A stretch of 38,229 bases of DNA from Lentisphaerota bacterium (GCA_013203785.1 JABMPJ010000013.1:1-38229); one strand, 5' to 3'. Counted from the stretch's first letter, positions 1 to 7,768 are shown. Translations and numbers: made by a program. The notes: generated from the sequence alone by a model not told the origin.

Positions 1-141
1 AATCCGGTACTATATCGGCCACCCATTCCGATCCCGCCACAAAAGTGGCCGATATCATCCCATATTGGGTGGCCGATTCACGCCGGTTTAGGTGGCCGAT
101 ATAGTTCCGGATTGGGTGGCCGATATGTCCCGGAATACGCA
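1..141. mobile_element. Terminal multi-repeat end of an IS21-family-like insertion sequence (rest lies outside the window)
   Basis: Four direct copies of a ~23-bp unit, core GTGGCCGAT followed by a CCGGAAT/CCGGATT-like box, lie at about 42-66, 67-90, 91-113 and 114-141. One inverted copy occupies 1-25. The array ends in CGGAATACGCA at 141, where the reading frame of a secreted-protein gene begins. Several ~20-bp repeats inside the ends and a terminal CA (TG on the other strand) are the known layout of IS21-family termini. No transposase is in the window, so the family call rests on the repeat layout alone. Confidence 0.6.
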
Positions 142-643
142 TCGAGGCCAGCGCCCTCCGAATGCCACCCTCCAGATCTCCCATATAGGCATAGATCCGA
201 GACTTAACCGTCGTTGGATCTGTCCGGGTTTGTCCCCACACAATCCAAGGCGATATGTCAAAAGAGAAATGCCGGAGAGGTCCTTCAGCGGGGTGACAGT
301 AATTGTAGGAGCCATCGTTGATGCCATCCTGAACAAGCACCCCATTCGCGTCAAAGACCGCTTCCAGATGCCCGTCCTTCTGAACAAACACTTTGTTACG
401 CGATGCTCCGTTCTGTTGGTGGATACACACCTCGCTAGTATGCTTGAGAATTGATTGCAGGATGGCGACATGTTTGAGGTTGGTGCCGCCCTGCTTAATC
501 TTCTTCATGACGGGTTTCAATTTGAGCGTCTTCTCCATGGCTCTCGCCTGAGATTTCATAAATCTGGCCTGAGATGCCGCCGTCCCATCTGAAAGCCCCG
601 CCACTAACGTGACGGCGATCATACCTAAAATACATCTCGTCAT
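142..643 (-). pseudogene. Secreted protein of unknown function, 3' end removed by the IS end
   Basis: An ATG at 643 follows a very strong Shine-Dalgarno (GGAGGAGAGG). It opens a frame whose first ~25 residues form a signal peptide (MTRCILGMIAVTLVAGLSDG, then an Ala-rich cleavage region). About 140 mature residues follow, with a Lys-rich helix and then a segment containing KVFVQKDGHLEAVFDANGV, which looks like a beta-rich repeat. The native sequence stops making sense at about 142, where the IS21-like repeats begin. The frame stays open through the repeats to the window edge, so a chimaeric protein with an IS-encoded tail may still be made. I do not recognise the family. Confidence 0.6.
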
Positions 644-856
644 CCTCTCCTCCACTTCTGATCTCGTGAGCCAGCACGGTGATATTGAGAAACCCTCATT
701 TTACTTACGAACTCGTGACAGCTTGCATCGTGTAACTTAAGTAGTTCGAGGGGAGGAATCCATCGTATTCTAGCGGCCAACAGAACGAGACAGAGGCTCC
801 TGAAAATCTCCTGAAACTCACTTCAGCAAATCACCTAGCCATCTCATCCTCTTCCG

Positions 857-884
857 TGTAGTCTCTGACAGTGCAACGTGGGCG
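857..884 (+). repeat. 28-bp dispersed repeat, copy 1
   Basis: TGTAGTCT at the start and AGTGCAACGTGG near the end are shared with 4469-4496 in the same orientation, 24 of 28 positions identical. Both copies sit within about 150 bp of a MITE-like element. Function unknown. Confidence 0.6.
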
Positions 885-1009
885 TTCGGAGAAGGGACAT
901 CTGATGGGCAGATTCCCCATATACGGCCAGCGAGAATTAGAGTGCCTGCCCCGCCGACAGCCGGACCGTCCCACTATAAGGAATATGGCAGAAAGAAGAT
1001 GCAACGGAT

Positions 1010-1127
1010 ATAAGGGACGGACCATTTATTGTCCTCTTGAACCGATCCTCCCAGAGTACCCCGTCGAGCGTGCCGGCGGTTATAGAACTGGGTAAAGCGT
1101 TGTACCGGTTATTGGTCCGTCCCTTAT
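1010..1127 (+). repeat. MITE/REP-like element, copy 1 (118 bp)
   Basis: It is bounded by perfect 15-bp inverted ends, ATAAGGGACGGACCA at 1010-1024 and its complement at 1113-1127. The interior is nearly identical to the element at 4217-4336, in the same orientation, with a 2-bp length difference. It contains no gene. Short non-coding elements with GGGAC-rich inverted ends are of the kind moved in trans by transposases, and a RAYT gene lies about 5 kb away. That link is inference. Confidence 0.75.
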
Positions 1128-1211
1128 ATTTTTATATTTTGTTTGGCCATAATGGCGGGTTCGGAGGGCTGGCATCCAGAACATCGCGACAGACAATACT
1201 GCAACCTGAAA

Positions 1212-2405
1212 CTACTGTTTCTTCAAATGCGAATCTATTCCCCTGAAGCGGAGAATGTCTTTATCCAGAACGCCAAGGCTCTTGAATGCTTCCTTCCACC
1301 CAACCACGGCATCGAACACCTGGGCCACGATGCCATCAGCGTTGCGAACGCCCCAACGTTTCCCGAGATATTCAAGACTGCTTCTGCCTGGACAGTACGC
1401 GCCATGGTCAAAAAACAGAACATGTTCGCCCCTCCGCCCCACATCCGGTATCAGATCGAAAGCGGGCGAAAGCCGCCAGCCATGTTCGCCATCATAAACC
1501 ATCCAGAAATTTTTCAGGTGGTCATCCGTATTCCCCACCACAGCGTTGAAAACCATCTGGCGGTAAAGCCGTTCCGAATCATCCAGTGGATCTTGACTGT
1601 ACTTCCGAACAACAGCCAGTAAATCAAGGTATCGGTGTTGATAGTATCCATGCGCCTTCAACAGGGTCTGGAAACTGACCATATGGCGGCGCCCGGAAGG
1701 AATAACATCAAACCTCTGGACCAGGAGCACGGATTTACCGGAACACTGAACAAGCCGGGTATTGGGGACGACCAGGCCTGCCTTCACCGCCAGGTTCATG
1801 GTGGCTGCCTCGATCTTCACCACATCCTCCTGATCTCTCGTGCTCGGGAACTTGGCCAGGTAGTGAGTATTACAATCTTCATCGAACACCACAGCTTTGG
1901 GGCGGGCACCGCCGGGCGAACTCCCGGCACTCAAGAGAAGGGATATGTCCGAGTCTTGAGTCTCACCACGCTCATATTGTTCAGCGGTTTCGACAAGAGT
2001 TGAGAGGTGCAGCGTTGAGATGTCGGGCGGCGGTTCGTGTGGCTTTGCATGATCAGTGAATGACAATGCCCCCAGCCCGGTGCTACCAAGGGCAAAAAGC
2101 AGATTCGGCAGGTTTTGCTCGTGCCTTGGGATCTGATGCTTGCGAACTAGAAGATTACGACCCCAGTCATCAGGGAGGCTGTCTTCAAACACACCGAACA
2201 TATCAGGGCGCTCGGTTAAAAACGAATCAGAGGTCAAGGGGAGAGAGACGGGATCAAGCGCGAAAGCATCGATTCTCGCAAGATAATCATGTTCATATCT
2301 GAACGCAGTTCTCGTTCGACCGTTCTCGGCTATCTCGCAGATCATCTCGCCAACTAACCGATGGTCACCGCCTGATCTTTCCCACACCCCGATCCGATGG
2401 ATCAT
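1212..2405 (-). CDS. hipA: HipA-family serine/threonine kinase toxin
   Basis: This 397-aa protein is the toxin half of a type II toxin-antitoxin pair. HipA-family proteins are cytoplasmic kinases; the E. coli member phosphorylates glutamyl-tRNA synthetase, but the substrate here is unknown. Visible signatures are the Gly-rich nucleotide-binding loop SSPGGARPKA (about 162-171), the probable ATP-binding lysine in YLAKFPS (about 185), the catalytic loop GNTDDHLKN (about 291-299, Asp and Asn both present) and a DFG-like AFDLIPD (about 315-321). All kinase elements seem intact, so it should be active. Length is close to the ~440 aa of E. coli HipA. It overlaps the upstream antitoxin by ATGA (2402-2405), so translation is probably coupled. 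Confidence 0.9.
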   Translation of the reverse strand: MIHRIGVWERSGGDHRLVGEMICEIAENGRTRTAFRYEHDYLARIDAFALDPVSLPLTSDSFLTERPDMFGVFEDSLPDDWGRNLLVRKHQIPRHEQNLPNLLFALGSTGLGALSFTDHAKPHEPPPDISTLHLSTLVETAEQYERGETQDSDISLLLSAGSSPGGARPKAVVFDEDCNTHYLAKFPSTRDQEDVVKIEAATMNLAVKAGLVVPNTRLVQCSGKSVLLVQRFDVIPSGRRHMVSFQTLLKAHGYYQHRYLDLLAVVRKYSQDPLDDSERLYRQMVFNAVVGNTDDHLKNFWMVYDGEHGWRLSPAFDLIPDVGRRGEHVLFFDHGAYCPGRSSLEYLGKRWGVRNADGIVAQVFDAVVGWKEAFKSLGVLDKDILRFRGIDSHLKKQ

Positions 2406-2698
2406 CGAGACCTCCTCGACGCTCGACGGGGCAGTGATTGTTTCATCTGATCATACTTAGCGAACAGGTCCTCTGGCGCGGCCAGGATAGCATCCAAATC
2501 GCCTGCACGATCAAGAACATTCAAGGCGGCCACCCAGCAGCCGACTGATACGCCAGGATCGCCAGACTCCATTTTACGAAGGGTTGGCACACTAATACCG
2601 AGTCTGGCCGAAAAGATTATCTGCGTATCGTTCCGCCTCAAGCGCTCAGCCCGGAGCCTGGAACCAAGACTCCGCAATTTCTCATCGATCTGAAGCAT
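2402..2698 (-). CDS. hipB: HipB-like XRE-family antitoxin/repressor
   Basis: A 98-aa protein with a Cro/CI-type helix-turn-helix at about residues 22-60 (the recognition region includes ISVPTLRKMESGD) and a basic C-terminal tail ending RRASRRSR. It sits directly upstream of hipA and overlaps it by 4 bp, the usual antitoxin-first order. HipB-type proteins bind and neutralise the kinase, and the dimer represses the shared promoter. An inverted repeat over the predicted -10 box fits autoregulation. The C-terminal basic extension may contact the toxin or DNA. Confidence 0.85.
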   Translation of the reverse strand: MLQIDEKLRSLGSRLRAERLRRNDTQIIFSARLGISVPTLRKMESGDPGVSVGCWVAALNVLDRAGDLDAILAAPEDLFAKYDQMKQSLPRRASRRSR

Positions 2699-2710
2699 AA
2701 CAGTCCTATT

Positions 2711-2758
2711 TAATAGAAAGTATCATTTGTATTATGCTTGATTACGGATATAATGCAA
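2711..2758 (-). promoter_or_regulatory. Predicted hipBA promoter with overlapping operator palindrome
   Basis: On the minus strand TTGCAT (2758-2753) and CATAAT (2736-2731) are separated by 16 bp and lie just upstream of hipB. An imperfect 24-bp inverted repeat at 2711-2734 (TAATA at one end, TATTA at the other, 9 of 12 half-site positions matching) overlaps the -10 box and the expected transcription start. That is where a HipB dimer would be expected to bind. Confidence 0.5.
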
Positions 2759-2797
2759 ACTATTATTTTCATTAATCCGGTGCTTACGGCTATCCGC

Positions 2798-4111
2798 TCA
2801 TAGACATGAGGCAAGGTAGAGCGGGGCATGAAGCAATCCATCATCCTGCTGATTGGCGCCTTGCGCCGATAGCAGAACAGCTAGCTCTGGCGAGTACTTC
2901 CGGCGGAACACCCCCATGCTCTTGGCCTTGGTGTTGAGACCGGCCTTTACTTCTACAGGGATGGCCTTGTCTTCTCGGGGAACAATGAACTCAATTTCTG
3001 ATGTACCTTCCCGCCAAGTGTAGACCGGTGTGATCCCGCCGCATTTCATCTCGTTAAGCACGGCGTTTTCAGCCAAGAAGCCCTTAAACTGACCTAAATC
3101 GTATCGATAGAGCACCGATGAATCGAGATCCAGCATGGCACCAAGTATGCCGACATCAAACAAGTAGAGCATAAAGGCGTTCTTTGCAGTGTACGCTGCC
3201 AACGGTTGTTGAATAGTGCGACAGATCGGCACACGGTGAATCAGCCCAGCTTGGGAGAGCCATTCGATGGGGGCCTCCAGTTCATCGTAGCTTGATTTAC
3301 CGGGAAGCACGTCTTTGAAGATGAACTTCCGGATGCCGGTGGTCTCTCGGGCCAACTGTTCGGGTATGTTGTTGAAGACACCGGCAATACGCATTGCTTT
3401 GAGTTTTCCCGAATGTTTGGCAATGTCGTCCATGTAGGATTTCACCAACTCGTTTTGTAGAGACCGCGCCGCCCGAAATGCAGCCACTCGTGTGTCGCGC
3501 AGCCCAATATAGGTTCTCACCACTTCGGGCAGTCCTCCGCAGGCGAGATACTCCCTGAACAGTCCAAACGCCTTTTCGTGGATAGGCTGTGACAACGGTA
3601 TCCTGTCTCGACCAGTAGATTGCAGCGCCCTCCTGAATGGCTCCATACCAAGAGCGTCCACAAATTCGAAGAATGACATCGGTTGTAACCACTCCCGCTG
3701 CACCTTACCCACCGGGAAGTTCTGCTCCGACAGGCCGATACCAAGAAGCGACCCTGATGCACATATATATGCCTCAGGATACCTCTCATAGAAGTACTTC
3801 AGTGAGGTCAGAGCTTCCGGGCATAGCTGGACTTCGTCGAAGATCAGCAGAGTGTCTTCCAATGTGATATCTGTATCAAGGTAGAGCCCCAAATCGGTCA
3901 GTATGCGCTCCGGTTTCAAATCGGGCCGAAAGAAACCGTTCAGCGCCTTGTTCTCTGCGAAATCGAGCAGGATGCAGTTCTCAAACCGTGACTCTCCAAA
4001 TCGCCTGAGAATCCACGTCTTCCCAACCTGACGCGCTCCCTGAATCAGCATCGGCTTGCGCTTCGGAAGTGCCTGCCACGCGGTCAATTCGTCCCATAAA
4101 TATCGTTTCAT
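2798..4111 (-). CDS. ATP-binding protein of the AAA_14/DUF4143 type
   Basis: A 437-aa P-loop ATPase. Walker A is GARQVGKT (about 25-32) and Walker B is LLIFDEVQ (about 87-95). The rest of the AAA domain includes CASGSLLGI, typical of the sensor-1 strand in this family. The C-terminal DUF4143 region carries EIEFIV and IPVEVKAG, which resemble the acidic/E-x-K core of PD-(D/E)XK nuclease folds. The family is widespread and patchily distributed in bacteria and archaea, and its cellular role is not settled. The gene is monocistronic, about 100 bp upstream of the hipB promoter region, and lies between the two MITE-like elements. The ATG at 4111 places Walker A at the usual distance from the N-terminus. 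Confidence 0.85.
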   Translation of the reverse strand: MKRYLWDELTAWQALPKRKPMLIQGARQVGKTWILRRFGESRFENCILLDFAENKALNGFFRPDLKPERILTDLGLYLDTDITLEDTLLIFDEVQLCPEALTSLKYFYERYPEAYICASGSLLGIGLSEQNFPVGKVQREWLQPMSFFEFVDALGMEPFRRALQSTGRDRIPLSQPIHEKAFGLFREYLACGGLPEVVRTYIGLRDTRVAAFRAARSLQNELVKSYMDDIAKHSGKLKAMRIAGVFNNIPEQLARETTGIRKFIFKDVLPGKSSYDELEAPIEWLSQAGLIHRVPICRTIQQPLAAYTAKNAFMLYLFDVGILGAMLDLDSSVLYRYDLGQFKGFLAENAVLNEMKCGGITPVYTWREGTSEIEFIVPREDKAIPVEVKAGLNTKAKSMGVFRRKYSPELAVLLSAQGANQQDDGLLHAPLYLASCL

Positions 4112-4216
4112 GGCTACACATTCCTATGATATATTCCGGAATGCAAGGGATATTCATCGTGTATATTCCAAAGGACAACAGATAAGTAAGAACAGATAAG
4201 AGATAAGGGACAAGAG

Positions 4217-4336
4217 ATAAGGGACGGACCATTTATTGTCCTCTTGAACCGGTCCTCCCTCAGAGCACCCCGTCGAGCGTGCCCGCGGTTATAGGACTGG
4301 GTAAAGCGCTGTACCGGTTATTGGTCCGTCCCTTAT
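4217..4336 (+). repeat. MITE/REP-like element, copy 2 (120 bp)
   Basis: It has the same perfect 15-bp inverted ends as copy 1, at 4217-4231 and 4322-4336, and a closely similar interior in the same orientation. The two copies flank the hipBA-ATPase block as direct repeats. Differences between copies are scattered substitutions plus a 2-bp indel. Confidence 0.75.
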
Positions 4337-4468
4337 ATATCTTATATCTTATATCCCTTATATATGTCCCTTATATATTTTATATTCCCCCTTATATTCC
4401 TTTGTTGTGGCCGACAGACTGAATCATTGTCGGTGGTGCAATTGGGCTGGATATGGGATCTGCCGCCA

Positions 4469-4496
4469 TGTAGTCTGCGAGAGTGCAACGTGGACG
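4469..4496 (+). repeat. 28-bp dispersed repeat, copy 2
   Basis: 24 of 28 positions match 857-884 in the same orientation. It ends about 30 bp before the start of the DUF2726 gene, so it could carry a promoter or regulatory site. No role is known. Confidence 0.55.
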
Positions 4497-4525
4497 CACA
4501 GGGCTGACTCTAGAGGGAGGTATCC

Positions 4526-5236
4526 GTGGGACAACTGCTACCGATCATCCTGATTCTTGTCATCTTTGCCGTCCTCGCTCCTGTATTGAAGGCCCTGACC
4601 GCAAAGGGCAAGGCCCCCGCCGAGTATCCCTACCAAAAGGAACCGACCCTATTCACTCCCGCCGAACGATCCTTCCTTGGGGTACTTGAGCAGGCCGTTG
4701 GTGATCAGTTTCGCATCATGGGGAAGGTTCGTCTTGCCGATGTCATACGAGTCAGGCCCGGGTTGACCGCATCAGCAAGACAGAAAGCCCTCAACAAGAT
4801 ACAGAGCAAGCATCTCGACTTCGTCGCCTGCGACCCCAACGACCTTTCCATTCAGTTTGCGGTAGAACTGGATGATAAGAGCCATGGCAAGAAGGGACGG
4901 CAAGACAGGGACGTTTTCCTTGATGCGGCGATGAATGCAGCGGGGGTTCCTCTTATCCGCTTCCCGGCACGGAAGGCATACTCCATTCATGAGGTATTCG
5001 ACAAGTTGGCATCTACGCTTAACCCGCCCGGATCCGATCCTGCCACCGAAGACCCGCAGCCGCAGCCAGTCGAGATCGACACCGCCTCTGATGCGCCATC
5101 GGAGCCAGCCACAAATCTCTGCCCATCCTGCGGCGGAGATATGGTTCGGCGGAAGGCATCGAAAGGGAAGAACGCCGGTCAGGAGTTCTGGGGCTGCTCG
5201 AACTACCCCAAGTGCAGGAAGATTCTGCCTGTGTAG
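4526..5236 (+). CDS. Membrane-anchored DUF2726 protein with C-terminal topoisomerase-type zinc ribbon
   Basis: A 236-aa protein. Residues about 4-24 form one transmembrane helix (LLPIILILVIFAVLAPVL). Residues about 40-165 match the DUF2726 pattern: FTPAERSFLGVLEQAVG near the start, then a predicted restriction-endonuclease-like fold with FAVELDDKSH and a Lys-rich segment. An acidic, Pro-rich linker leads to a zinc ribbon at about 193-232 with CPSCGG and CSNYPKC, the form found at the C-terminus of topoisomerase I. The family is often discussed as nuclease-like; no activity is assigned. The start is GTG at 4526, with a clear GGGAGG ribosome site 6 bp upstream. Confidence 0.8.
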   Translation: MGQLLPIILILVIFAVLAPVLKALTAKGKAPAEYPYQKEPTLFTPAERSFLGVLEQAVGDQFRIMGKVRLADVIRVRPGLTASARQKALNKIQSKHLDFVACDPNDLSIQFAVELDDKSHGKKGRQDRDVFLDAAMNAAGVPLIRFPARKAYSIHEVFDKLASTLNPPGSDPATEDPQPQPVEIDTASDAPSEPATNLCPSCGGDMVRRKASKGKNAGQEFWGCSNYPKCRKILPV

Positions 5237-5298
5237 GGAATTGGCTGGGGGAAGATAGGCTGGGGCCGCATCCACGAGCTGTGCTGAGAAGATATGAT

Positions 5299-5655
5299 AT
5301 GAAGAAATTGACGCTTATGGTTCTCGCTTGTTTCCTTCTTTGCGGATGTGCGGCCCGCATGGCACGTTTCGACCTGAACACGAACGAGAGACAGCAGAAA
5401 CCTATAACACCTCTATTCTCAGGCGTTGTGGAAGGGACGGGTCAACTCGCCGTATCGATCTCCTCCCCCGTCACAGGTTGGTTTGTGGACGATCTGCCGC
5501 CATGGTTGATTGTCCTCGCTCCTTTCCAACTCATTGACCTGCCATTCTCGTTCATCGCAGATTTTTTCTACATTCCCTCCGACATCACGTTTATAAAGAA
5601 ACTGAAAGAGCGACAGGTGCAAGTCGACAGGAGCAATCGGGCGGATGGAAAGTGA
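5299..5655 (+). CDS. YceK/YidQ-type outer-membrane lipoprotein
   Basis: A 118-aa protein with an N-terminal lipoprotein signal MKKLTLMVLACFLLCGC (lipobox LCGC, acylated Cys about 17). The conserved body carries a GVVEGTGQL-like segment, and LIDLPFSFIADFFYIPSDI matches the (I)DLPxSxxxDxxxxP core of the YceK/DUF1375 family. Cys+2 is Ala, so sorting to the outer membrane is expected under the Gram-negative rule. A longer frame starts at 5212, but the ATG at 5299 is the one that gives the lipoprotein signal. The role of the family is unknown. Confidence 0.75.
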   Translation: MKKLTLMVLACFLLCGCAARMARFDLNTNERQQKPITPLFSGVVEGTGQLAVSISSPVTGWFVDDLPPWLIVLAPFQLIDLPFSFIADFFYIPSDITFIKKLKERQVQVDRSNRADGK

Positions 5656-5960
5656 ACGACATAGCGGGCATGATCGTATGGGGAAGTCTAATTGTCGTTG
5701 GCCGCAGCAGTAGCAGCAGATAATGCACACCCAATCCCGAATTCTTCTGATCCCCGATATTTTTTCAGAGGTCACGCCTGGAGACGCCTGGAGAGACGCC
5801 TGGGGACAGGCCATATGAGCGTGTAATGAAATCACGGAAGCCTCTATAGATATTGTTTTAGGATGTTCACAACTTTCTTCCGGAAATGGAGGGTGCTCGC
5901 TGCTTCAAGGGTGTGTAGGGCGCGTTGTCGCTGCCCGTGAATAGCCTGAGGAGTAGAGTG
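5656..5960. other. Intergenic region upstream of the RAYT gene
   Basis: No gene recognised. GACGCCTGG-like units recur three times at about 5774-5805 and run into GGGGACAG at 5803-5810, the same octamer that recurs in the repeats downstream of the transposase. This may be the upstream REP-type partner of the RAYT gene. Confidence 0.5.
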
Positions 5961-6959
5961 ATGAGAGTCTCCCGAATCAAGGAAACGGGGTCCGCCCACT
6001 ACCACATCATGTCACGAATTGTTGACCGGCAGATGTTGATGAATGCCAGCGAGAAGGAGTACTTCCGCAAGCTGATGCGCGCCGTTGCCGCCTTCTCCGG
6101 CTGCCAGGTCATAACGCACGGCATTCTTACGAACCACTGGCACTGCCTTTTGCACGTTCCGGAACGCCCACCCGTTACCGATGAGGAGTTGATCGTCCGG
6201 CTGGCTCATCTCTACGACGCGATTGAGGTACGCGGCATTGCTGAATCGCTGCAGCGATACCGAGACTGCGGAGAGCACGCCGCCGCCGATGCGTTCAAGG
6301 CCCGCTTTACCTGTCGCATGTACGACCTCTCCGAGTTCGTCAAGACGCTCAAGCAGCGCTACACCCAGTCCTACAACCGCCGCCATGGCCGCAAAGGGAC
6401 ATTGTGGGAGGAGAGGTATAAGAGCGTACTCATTGGCGGCCGTGGCACCCTACTCACCGTAGCCGCCTACATTGATCTCAACGCCGTACGTGCCGGCATT
6501 GTCGAAGATCCGGGTGACTACCGCTTCTGTGGCTACGGCGAAGCTGTGGGCGGATCACAGGTCGCCCGCGAGGGCCTCATGCATCTCTTCGAACAGCTTG
6601 ACTGCGAGATCGACTGGAAAGAAGCCGCCCGCCTCTACCGTCAGCAGCTCTTCGTCCGCGGCGAACAGCTCACAGAGGACGCCAAACCCGGGTTCAGCCC
6701 CCAAGCCGTCCAAGCCGTCCTCGACGCCGGCGGCATCCTCCCGAAGGGACAAGCCCTGCGCTGTCGGGTCCGCTACTTCAGCGACGGCGTCATCCTTGGC
6801 AGCCGTAGCTTCGTGGAAGAAGCCTTCCTCCGCCACCGCAACTACTTCAGCGCCAAGCGGACAACGGGAGCCAGGCCAATGAAGCACGGGCAATGGGATG
6901 GGTTGTGCACTGCCCGGCGCTTGAGGATGAGTGTGATCCAAATCCCCCAACCCGCATAG
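5961..6959 (+). CDS. REP-associated tyrosine transposase (RAYT, Y1/HUH family)
   Basis: A 332-aa single-strand transposase of the Y1_Tnp (IS200-like) superfamily. The HUH motif is NHWHCLLHV (His about 59 and 61). The helix with the candidate catalytic tyrosine is KQRYTQSYNRR (Tyr about 134 or 138), followed by GRKGTLWEERYKS, a hallmark of RAYTs. The C-terminal ~130 residues form the longer extension usual in this subgroup. RAYTs are single-copy domesticated-looking transposases that act on short palindromic REP sequences beside them, and GGGGACAG palindromes lie on both sides here. The ATG at 5961 has TGAGGAG 7 bp upstream, so I prefer it to the TTG at 5925. Confidence 0.9.
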   Translation: MRVSRIKETGSAHYHIMSRIVDRQMLMNASEKEYFRKLMRAVAAFSGCQVITHGILTNHWHCLLHVPERPPVTDEELIVRLAHLYDAIEVRGIAESLQRYRDCGEHAAADAFKARFTCRMYDLSEFVKTLKQRYTQSYNRRHGRKGTLWEERYKSVLIGGRGTLLTVAAYIDLNAVRAGIVEDPGDYRFCGYGEAVGGSQVAREGLMHLFEQLDCEIDWKEAARLYRQQLFVRGEQLTEDAKPGFSPQAVQAVLDAGGILPKGQALRCRVRYFSDGVILGSRSFVEEAFLRHRNYFSAKRTTGARPMKHGQWDGLCTARRLRMSVIQIPQPA

Positions 6960-6988
6960 CCCGGACAAAGCCGCACGCACGCCTCTCC

Positions 6989-7159
6989 TGGTAAAACACG
7001 ATCAGGGGACAGCCGAGGTATGCCCACAACCGGCCGATCATCCCACTCAATCCTCAGAATCAGAGCAACCCCCGGACTCAGCAACACCCGGCCACTCACA
7101 AGGCACCGAAACAGCCGCATCGTGACACACCCATCACAGCTGTCCTGTCCCTACCCGCC
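6989..7159 (+). repeat. 171-bp REP-like repeat downstream of the RAYT gene, copy A
   Basis: Begins TGGTAAAACACGATCAGG and ends CTGTCCCTACCCGCC. GGGGACAG at 7005-7012 and CTGTCCC at 7145-7151 form inverted arms. Copy B follows at exactly 187 bp. No coding sequence. The position directly after a RAYT gene and the palindromic GGGACAG core suggest it is the RAYT substrate (inference). Confidence 0.75.
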
Positions 7160-7175
7160 CTGTCCCTACCGCCCT

Positions 7176-7346
7176 TGGTAAAACACGATCAGGGGACAGC
7201 CGAGGGCTGCCCACAACCGGCCGATCTGCCCACTCAATCCTCAGAATCAGAGCAACCCCCGGACTCAGCAACACCCGGCCACTCACAAGGCGCAGAAACA
7301 GCCACAGCACGACACCCCCATCACAGCTGTCCTGTCCCTACCCGCC
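7176..7346 (+). repeat. 171-bp REP-like repeat downstream of the RAYT gene, copy B
   Basis: Tandem second copy of 6989-7159, offset 187 bp, with few substitutions. Its right end runs into the 3' part of the truncated minus-strand frame at 7283-7759, whose C-terminal residues are therefore repeat-derived. Confidence 0.75.
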
Positions 7347-7759
7347 ACACAAGGCGCAGCTGGCGGAAGCGAGAGTCCATCCGCCATGAACTCGTCAGGG
7401 AGATTCTCCTTTGCGACCCCACTCGTCGAGTAGAAGCAAAAGACGACTTTGGGAGACCTTCGTGATTTCATCCACGAATCCAAGAAACTAACCATGGACT
7501 TCTGCACCTCAGAGTGCGCAAAGGACATGCGGGGAACGCTAGGTTGGTTCTTGTCCTGCTCGTATATGAGAGCTGTATCATCAGCAGATGAACTTACAAC
7601 CATGACATCTTCATCAGTCTCGGTCGCGCAATAGGTATAAAGCCGAGAGGCATCTTCAACGGCATCGAGGATCATCGATATCGCTCGGAGACGCTGGACA
7701 CGCTGTCCTTTCGTCTTGTCTCCTGCGTCTCTCGCGATAGCGGTAGTGTCAGTATCCAA
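7283..7759 (-). pseudogene. Truncated gene downstream of an hsdM relic; N-terminal part of a nuclease-associated (DUF4297-like?) protein
   Basis: The frame starts at TTG 7759, with AGGGG 6 bp upstream, just after the stop of the HsdM-like tail. Residues about 1-125 read as a real protein: a helical start (TKGQRVQRLRAISMILDAV), an acidic strand region, YEQDKNQPSV, and VSFLDSWMKS leading to FCFYSTSGVAKEN. I recall this layout from N-termini of proteins near DUF4297/Cap4-type nucleases and type I restriction loci, but that is a weak match. The last ~25 residues come from repeat copy B, so the native C-terminus is lost. A functional product is unlikely. Confidence 0.45.
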
Positions 7760-7768
7760 AAGAATCCC

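Larger units (their letters stand above)
644..1211. other. Intergenic region with a MITE-like element and a 28-bp repeat
   Basis: No convincing gene: the short frames here lack ribosome sites and family features. It lies between the divergently oriented end of the secreted-protein gene and the 3' end of hipA. It holds the 28-bp repeat at 857-884 and the inverted-repeat element at 1010-1127. A T-rich run follows the element at about 1128-1142. Confidence 0.6.
4112..4525. other. Intergenic region: AT-rich repeats, MITE copy 2 and a 28-bp repeat
   Basis: No gene seen. Upstream of the ATPase is a perfect palindrome ATTCCGGAAT at 4134-4143. From 4190 to 4220 the motif GATAAG recurs several times. 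After the MITE copy, 4330-4400 contains repeated CCCTTATAT and CTTATAT units, partly complementary to the leading GATAAG/ATAAGGGAC units, which extends the palindrome well beyond the 15-bp ends. Confidence 0.6.

Noticed and set aside
88..471. A 127-aa minus-strand frame at the left edge
   Set aside because: The overlapping frame that starts at 643 has a signal peptide and a perfect Shine-Dalgarno; this one has neither.
6989..7346. Possible CRISPR array
   Set aside because: Only two copies of a 171-bp unit spaced at 187 bp, with no 25-40-bp repeat/spacer pattern and no cas genes.
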